Below, piece after piece: positions 58,895 to 64,000 of a DNA stretch of 64,000 nucleotides. The notes beneath the pieces are model-generated. The model worked only from the letters and a program-made list of their open reading frames with translations, ran no database searches and was not told where the DNA came from. The translations under genes were made by a program, and so were the position numbers. The number at the start of each line of letters is the position of its first letter. The stretch's first letter is position 1. The DNA comes from Emticicia agri. Lineage in GTDB: Bacteria; Bacteroidota; Bacteroidia; Cytophagales; Spirosomataceae. The stretch lies in the NCBI GenBank assembly GCA_945860265.1, contig CAMAQF010000005.1, positions 20,320 to 84,319 of the forward strand, in the 5' to 3' direction.

Positions 58895-59047
58895 CTAAAA
58901 TGACCTTTCAATATTTTTCTTCTTTTTCCAAGGTGCGGTAGTTTGTCGAGATAAATCATATAAAAAATACAAGACTGCTCCCAAAAAAATAAGAAAAATG
59001 ATTCGAAAAATTTTTTGATTCCGATTTGTAGAATTATTATTTGACAT
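58895..59047 (-). CDS. Small single-pass membrane protein (50 aa, absent from ORF track)
   Basis: MSNNNSTNRNQKIFRIIFLIFLGAVLYFLYDLSRQTTAPWKKKKNIERSF*; one hydrophobic helix with a basic C-terminus. Confidence 0.55.
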   Translation of the reverse strand: MSNNNSTNRNQKIFRIIFLIFLGAVLYFLYDLSRQTTAPWKKKKNIERSF

Positions 59048-59224
59048 GATAAATGCTTTTTCTAAACTTTTCGATTAAGTATTAAGACAAAAAATAAGCG
59101 GTAAAAAAATATTTCTAATTTGTTAATATTCAAACTTTTACCGTTGCGGAAAATCATTGCTGCGGCATACCGTCTTGAATCTCGTTTCTTGTTTCTCAGT
59201 AGTTAAATAAAGTATTATTATTTA

Positions 59225-59764
59225 TTATTGGCTGATATTCTGTGGAGAATAATAACCCAAAAACATAGCCATTTTGCTTGATACTTCCGCCCATTTGATG
59301 TTTTCAAACGATAAAATCATGACACCTGATTTATCCATTGAGCCACCAACATCAGCACGGGTAAGATACTCTGAAAAAAATGTAACATCTGGATTATGAC
59401 CAAAAATAGCTACAACATTAACTGCTTCATCTAATTGGTTAACGGCAGATAAATAACTGCGAGGCCCACCACCATATATGTTATCATTGATTAAAATTGA
59501 ATCGGCATCGTAGTTTAATTGTTCGGCAAAAATCTTTGCAGTTGCTTTGGTTCGTTCGGATGCACTACTTACAATAAGGTCGAATTTGACACCAGTTGCG
59601 GCCAAAAACTTCCCCATTCGGGCCGACTCAATAATACCAGTTGAGGTTAAATTTCGATCGAAATCACGAAACATTGGAGAGTTTCCTCCATCTTCAGCTG
59701 TCGCATGACGAATTAAATATAGGATTTTATTCATAGTTTCCTTGGTTTTGGCACGAATATACAA
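59225..59764 (-). CDS. SixA-like histidine phosphatase
   Basis: LYLIRHATAEDGG (RHG-like motif), DLIVSSASERTKATAKIF, VAIFGHNPDVTFFSEYL. Likely ATG at MNKILYLIRHA (59731). Confidence 0.92.
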   Translation of the reverse strand: MYIRAKTKETMNKILYLIRHATAEDGGNSPMFRDFDRNLTSTGIIESARMGKFLAATGVKFDLIVSSASERTKATAKIFAEQLNYDADSILINDNIYGGGPRSYLSAVNQLDEAVNVVAIFGHNPDVTFFSEYLTRADVGGSMDKSGVMILSFENIKWAEVSSKMAMFLGYYSPQNISQ

Positions 59765-60179
59765 GCAATACTAAAAAAAAATTTAATTTTTCTGAATTTT
59801 TTTTTAGTATAAATTGAATATTCTACCGAAGTATTTTATTAATAGATTAATTATTGATTATTAAAATGGCATTTATTTTTCATTGCGAAAGCTATTTAAT
59901 GATTTTCCATTTCTTAGGAAAATAATTCTAGGTTTTTACCAACATCGATTTTTGGCAAATATGCAAGCGAAAGTAATACCAGTAAATCCAAAATAATTTC
60001 GATCGGTGTTTTCTTGAATTCGAGATTAATGTTATTTTTGTGATGATTGAAAAAATCTAAACCTCAATCTTTAACAAAATTATGCCACGAATATTTTCAA
60101 TTCAAAAATATTAAAAAACTATATCTTTGTAAGTAAAAATCAATTAAAATCTATCAATAAAACACTCTTGAATAGTATT

Positions 60180-61052
60180 ATGTTTAATTATAATCCAAAA
60201 GATTGGTGGAAACTCATTTTTTATTTCCATAAAGCCGACACTTTTCGTAAACTTTTACCATCAATGGCGGGTGTAATGGTTTATACATTTTTTATTTCTT
60301 TTCTAGAAAATGAAGTTTTACATTTTTTGCCTATCAAAAACCCGTTAGCCATTCACTCTTTGGTTGGTTTTATACTTTCATTATTATTGGTTTTCCGTAC
60401 GAATAGCTCTTATGACCGTTGGTGGGAAGGGCGTAAAATTTGGGGAAGTTTCACGAATAATTCTCGAAATCTCGCTTTAAAACTCAATGCTTTTCTTCCC
60501 GAGAAGCATGAAAGTCGAGAAATTTTTAGGGTTTTGATTGGCAATTATATATACATGGTAAAAGACCATCTTCGCAATAATATAAATCATAAACATTTAG
60601 AGTTTGTGGCCAACTATGATGAAGGTTTTTACGTAAATTATAAACACATTCCCAATAGAATCGGACAAGCTATTTATTTGGAAATCCATCGTTTGTATAA
60701 ACTAGGTATAATCAACGGGGAACAGTTATTGATTTTGAATAATGAGTTGAGTTCGTTTTCCGATAATTTGGGGGCTTGTGAACGAATCCGTAATACACCG
60801 ATTCCATCATCATATAATATTTTTATAAAAAAAATGATATTTTTGTATGTTTTCACGATGCCACTGGGTTTTGTTTTGGAGTTTAAATATTGGGCAGCAC
60901 CAATTGTTACGTTGATATTTTATGCTTTTGCAGGAATCGAAATGATTGCCGAAGAAATCGAAGACCCATTTGGAACCGATAACAATGATTTACAACTTGA
61001 TAGCATTGTAAAAAATGTAAAAGGCAACTTAATCGAAATTTTTAAAAATTAA
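60180..61052 (+). CDS. Bestrophin family ion channel
   Basis: IHSLVGFILSLLLVFRTNSSYDRWWEGRKIWGSFTNNSRNL; GIEMIAEEIEDPFGTDNNDLQLD. TATCTTTG promoter-like box at about 60122. Confidence 0.95.
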   Translation: MFNYNPKDWWKLIFYFHKADTFRKLLPSMAGVMVYTFFISFLENEVLHFLPIKNPLAIHSLVGFILSLLLVFRTNSSYDRWWEGRKIWGSFTNNSRNLALKLNAFLPEKHESREIFRVLIGNYIYMVKDHLRNNINHKHLEFVANYDEGFYVNYKHIPNRIGQAIYLEIHRLYKLGIINGEQLLILNNELSSFSDNLGACERIRNTPIPSSYNIFIKKMIFLYVFTMPLGFVLEFKYWAAPIVTLIFYAFAGIEMIAEEIEDPFGTDNNDLQLDSIVKNVKGNLIEIFKN

Positions 61053-61142
61053 TTTATTTTTGAACGAATATACGTTATAACATTCCGAAAAACCTATCGT
61101 TTATGGTTTACGTCATTAAATTCAATAAATAATAAAAAATAT

Positions 61143-62582
61143 ATGAAGACCAAATTGAATAAGTATTTATTTTTAATTCTATTAGTTGGAGCTTTTTCTT
61201 GTAAAAAAGATACCGTAGAGCCTACAACAACAACTACAGGCACTACAACAGGCACTACAACAAACCCTAATGCTGCTGCAAATAGTTGGGTCTATGACCA
61301 ACTAAAGGAGTGGTATTTATGGTCGGATAAACTACCAAGTAAAGACAAAACCAATTTGAATTTGGTGACAGGTAAAGATGGAGAAAGCGATATAACGAAA
61401 TATTATTTCTATTCGTTGCTCAATGATTACCCAAATACTGATCGATTTTCATGGATACGTGAAAATATTGCCGATCTTACAGCTTCTTTGAGTGGTGTAA
61501 GCACTTCTTTTGGATTTTCTCGTAGTGCTGTTTATTTAGATAATACACAAACAAACGTAGTATTCTTTATTTCAAACGTTACTACCAACAGTCCAGCCGA
61601 CAAAGCAGGTTTAAAACGTGGAGATATTGTTTTGACCATAAACGGTACACAAATAAACGGCACAAACTACGTAACATTAATAAGTAATAATGAAATTGCT
61701 ACTTTTGGTCTTGCTGAATACAAAAATAATACTTATGTTTTATCAGGTAAGACTATTACGGCAACCAAAGCGGTTGTACAAAATGACCCAGTTCAATATT
61801 GGAAAGTAATTGAAAAAGGCAATAAAAAAATTGGATATTTGCTCTATACACAATTTCTTGGTGCCTATGACGATAAACTCAAACAAGTTTTTGCCGAGTT
61901 TAAAACCAAAGGTATAAATGAATTAGTGCTTGATCTGAGGATTAATGGCGGTGGTCTGATTTCAACGGCTGATTTACTTTCATCATTGATTGTAAAAAAT
62001 CCAAATACCAATAATGTGATTCATCAAGATGAATGGAATGCGAATATAAAAGCAAAATACCCATCGGTTGCTACTCCAGCGAAGTTTACTATTCAAGCTA
62101 GTAATTTGAATCTTAACCGTTTGGTTGTACTTACTTCAAACGGAACAGCCTCTGCCAGTGAACTGATAATCAACAGTTTACGCCCATATATGGAAGTTGT
62201 GATTGTTGGTCAAAACACTTACGGTAAAAATGTGGGTTCGATAACAATTAAAGACGAAACATCTCCAGCTCGTTGGGCTTGGGGTATGCAACCAATTGTA
62301 TTGCGTACTGTAAATTCAAAGGGAGAATCGGCTTATGGCACAAAAACAGGTTTTACTCCAGATTATTTAGTATCTGATAATGTGTACCCTTTCAAACCAT
62401 GGGGCGATGAAAGTGAGACTTTACTAAAAAAAGCTCTTGAAGTTATTACAGGGGTGGTTATTCCTGCCGAAGCAACGGCGAACCGTTCGTTTAGAACTAT
62501 GAGTACCAAATTGCTTGAACAGAATATTTCTGATAATCCTGAAGATAATAATAAAGATATGTTTGTAACTTTTCCAAAGTAA
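61143..62582 (+). CDS. S41 family peptidase (C-terminal processing peptidase-like lipoprotein)
   Basis: Lipobox FSC; PDZ SPADKAGLKRGDIVLTING; ELVLDLRINGGGLISTADLL; VLTSNGTASASELIINSL. Confidence 0.95.
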   Translation: MKTKLNKYLFLILLVGAFSCKKDTVEPTTTTTGTTTGTTTNPNAAANSWVYDQLKEWYLWSDKLPSKDKTNLNLVTGKDGESDITKYYFYSLLNDYPNTDRFSWIRENIADLTASLSGVSTSFGFSRSAVYLDNTQTNVVFFISNVTTNSPADKAGLKRGDIVLTINGTQINGTNYVTLISNNEIATFGLAEYKNNTYVLSGKTITATKAVVQNDPVQYWKVIEKGNKKIGYLLYTQFLGAYDDKLKQVFAEFKTKGINELVLDLRINGGGLISTADLLSSLIVKNPNTNNVIHQDEWNANIKAKYPSVATPAKFTIQASNLNLNRLVVLTSNGTASASELIINSLRPYMEVVIVGQNTYGKNVGSITIKDETSPARWAWGMQPIVLRTVNSKGESAYGTKTGFTPDYLVSDNVYPFKPWGDESETLLKKALEVITGVVIPAEATANRSFRTMSTKLLEQNISDNPEDNNKDMFVTFPK

Positions 62583-62605
62583 AAAACCTTGTAAGAAAGA
62601 AAAAG

Positions 62606-62637
62606 AAGCTGCCTTTGAGGTGGCTTCTTTTTTTATA
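62606..62637. terminator. Intrinsic terminator
   Basis: AAGAAGCTGCCT-ttg-AGGTGGCTTCTTTTTTT. Confidence 0.8.
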
Positions 62638-62779
62638 TTTTTTGCCAAAGCACCGTCACGATTCTACGATTATCTCTTCAAAAACCCTGTATTAATGTCA
62701 ATATAAAAGTGCTATTTTGAACGTTTTTTTTTATATTTGATTATTCAAAAATTCCTAAAACCTTATCGATAGAAGCCTT

Positions 62780-64000
62780 ATGAAAATTCGACACCGAGTC
62801 CTCTTTTTGCTATTCTTACTTTCGATTATTACTTTTCTCGACCGTGTGTGTATGAATGTCGTAAGTAAGTATGTAAAAGCAGATTTACACCTCGATAACC
62901 AATCTTTTGGCTATATTTTGGGGGCATTTTCGTTGGCTTATGCTCTTTTTGAATTACCAACGGGTATTCTTGGTGATCGAATTGGCCCTCAAAAAATTTT
63001 AACTCGTGTTGTATTTTGGTGGTCGGGTTTTACGGCTCTAACCGGAACGGCTTTTGGATTTGTTTATTTACTCATAGTCAGATTTTTATTTGGTGTTGGT
63101 GAGGCGGGTGCATACCCGAATGCTTCAATTGTAATTTCTCGATGGTTTCCAGCGGTTGAAGTTGGTAGAGCTCAATCCGTAATTTGGGCAGCTGGCCGCA
63201 TCGGTGGAGCATTAACTCCACTTTTGGTTATTCCTTTGGTGCATACATTTGGTTGGCGATATGCGTTTTTCATACTTGGAGTGGTTGGCTCTGCATGGGC
63301 GGTGGTTTGGTATTTTTGGTTTCGTGATAATCCTGCCGAACATAAAGGTATAACTTCAGAAGAAATAGAAGAAATAGAATCAGCTCGCCGACAAGCACCA
63401 GTCAGTCATAAAATCAGTTGGCAGACCATTATCCGAAATCCTAATATTTGGGTGCTAATGCTTATGTGTCATTTGTTTTTTTATGCCTCTTATTTTTTCA
63501 CAAATTGGTCATCGACTTACTTCCAAGAAGGCCGCCAAATGAGCGAAGAACAAGCCAAAAACTTTGTTTCATTATCGTATTTTTTGGGAGCAATCGGCTG
63601 TGTAGTGGGTGGATTTGCAAGTGATATTTTGAGTAAAAAGTTGGGTTTAAAACTCGGACGAAGAATTGTTGGAATTGCAGGTTTAGGCTTATCGAGCATT
63701 TGTTTTTTGAGTGCCGGGCTAACTACTGATAATGAATTGGCAGGGTACTTATTGGCTCTTTGCGTATTTCTGAAAGACCTAACATTACCAGTGGCTTTTG
63801 CAGTGTGTGTAGATATTGGCAAACGAAATTCCGGCACGGTGACAGGAGCAATGAATTTTGCTGGACAAATGGGTGGTTTTTTTATCACCATTATTTTTGG
63901 TACAATCGTGCAGCAAACTGGTAATTTCAATTATCCGCTATTCTTGATTGCGGGCTGCTTAATTGTGGCTTCGGCACTTTGGTTTTTTATTGATCCAACT
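62780..64000 (+). CDS. MFS transporter (3' end beyond window; absent from ORF track)
   Basis: MKIRHRVLFLLFLLSIITFLDRVCMNVVSKYVKADLHLDNQSFGYILGAFSLAYALFELPTGILGDRIGPQKILTRVVFWWSGFTALTG...; open to the window end. Confidence 0.93.
   Translation, partial: MKIRHRVLFLLFLLSIITFLDRVCMNVVSKYVKADLHLDNQSFGYILGAFSLAYALFELPTGILGDRIGPQKILTRVVFWWSGFTALTGTAFGFVYLLIVRFLFGVGEAGAYPNASIVISRWFPAVEVGRAQSVIWAAGRIGGALTPLLVIPLVHTFGWRYAFFILGVVGSAWAVVWYFWFRDNPAEHKGITSEEIEEIESARRQAPVSHKISWQTIIRNPNIWVLMLMCHLFFYASYFFTNWSSTYFQEGRQMSEEQAKNFVSLSYFLGAIGCVVGGFASDILSKKLGLKLGRRIVGIAGLGLSSICFLSAGLTTDNELAGYLLALCVFLKDLTLPVAFAVCVDIGKRNSGTVTGAMNFAGQMGGFFITIIFGTIVQQTGNFNYPLFLIAGCLIVASALWFFIDPT

Noticed and set aside
61070-61082. ATACGTTATAAC as a further ModE box
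   Set aside because: Only a half-site; no second arm at 8-nt spacing

Overview
The 64 kb window looks chromosomal and AT-rich, from a Bacteroidota member, probably Cytophagales. Supporting evidence: TonB-dependent receptors, GldD, a T9SS sorting-domain protein, DUF4270/DUF5916/DUF4783 families and TAnnTTTG promoter-like boxes. Most content is ordinary: several peptidases (DPP4, prolyl oligopeptidase, M14, M24, S41), cysE-cysM, glmS, GldD, an fdhD/FdhF molybdoenzyme module and two tRNA-Glu genes. No phage, IS element or CRISPR array was recognised. The strongest candidate system is at about 6.25-10.2 kb. It has a single-domain ModE-like regulator, a TauE/SafE permease and a divergent TonB-dependent receptor. 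Two 28-bp inverted repeats, 90 bp apart, share the arm and 8-nt spacer geometry of the E. coli ModE operator. One overlaps a -7-like promoter element and the other lies inside the signal-peptide codons. This suggests a ModE-controlled outer-membrane uptake route for molybdate, tungstate or a chelate. Other signals include several decayed or interrupted genes (an Rrf2 remnant absent from the ORF track, pepT, Uma2, two TonB receptors), a dispersed palindromic repeat found in two convergent intergenic gaps, a perfect 28-bp palindrome, short-period repeat arrays after genes, and two small ORFs missed by the track. Everything was read by eye; no database search was run.
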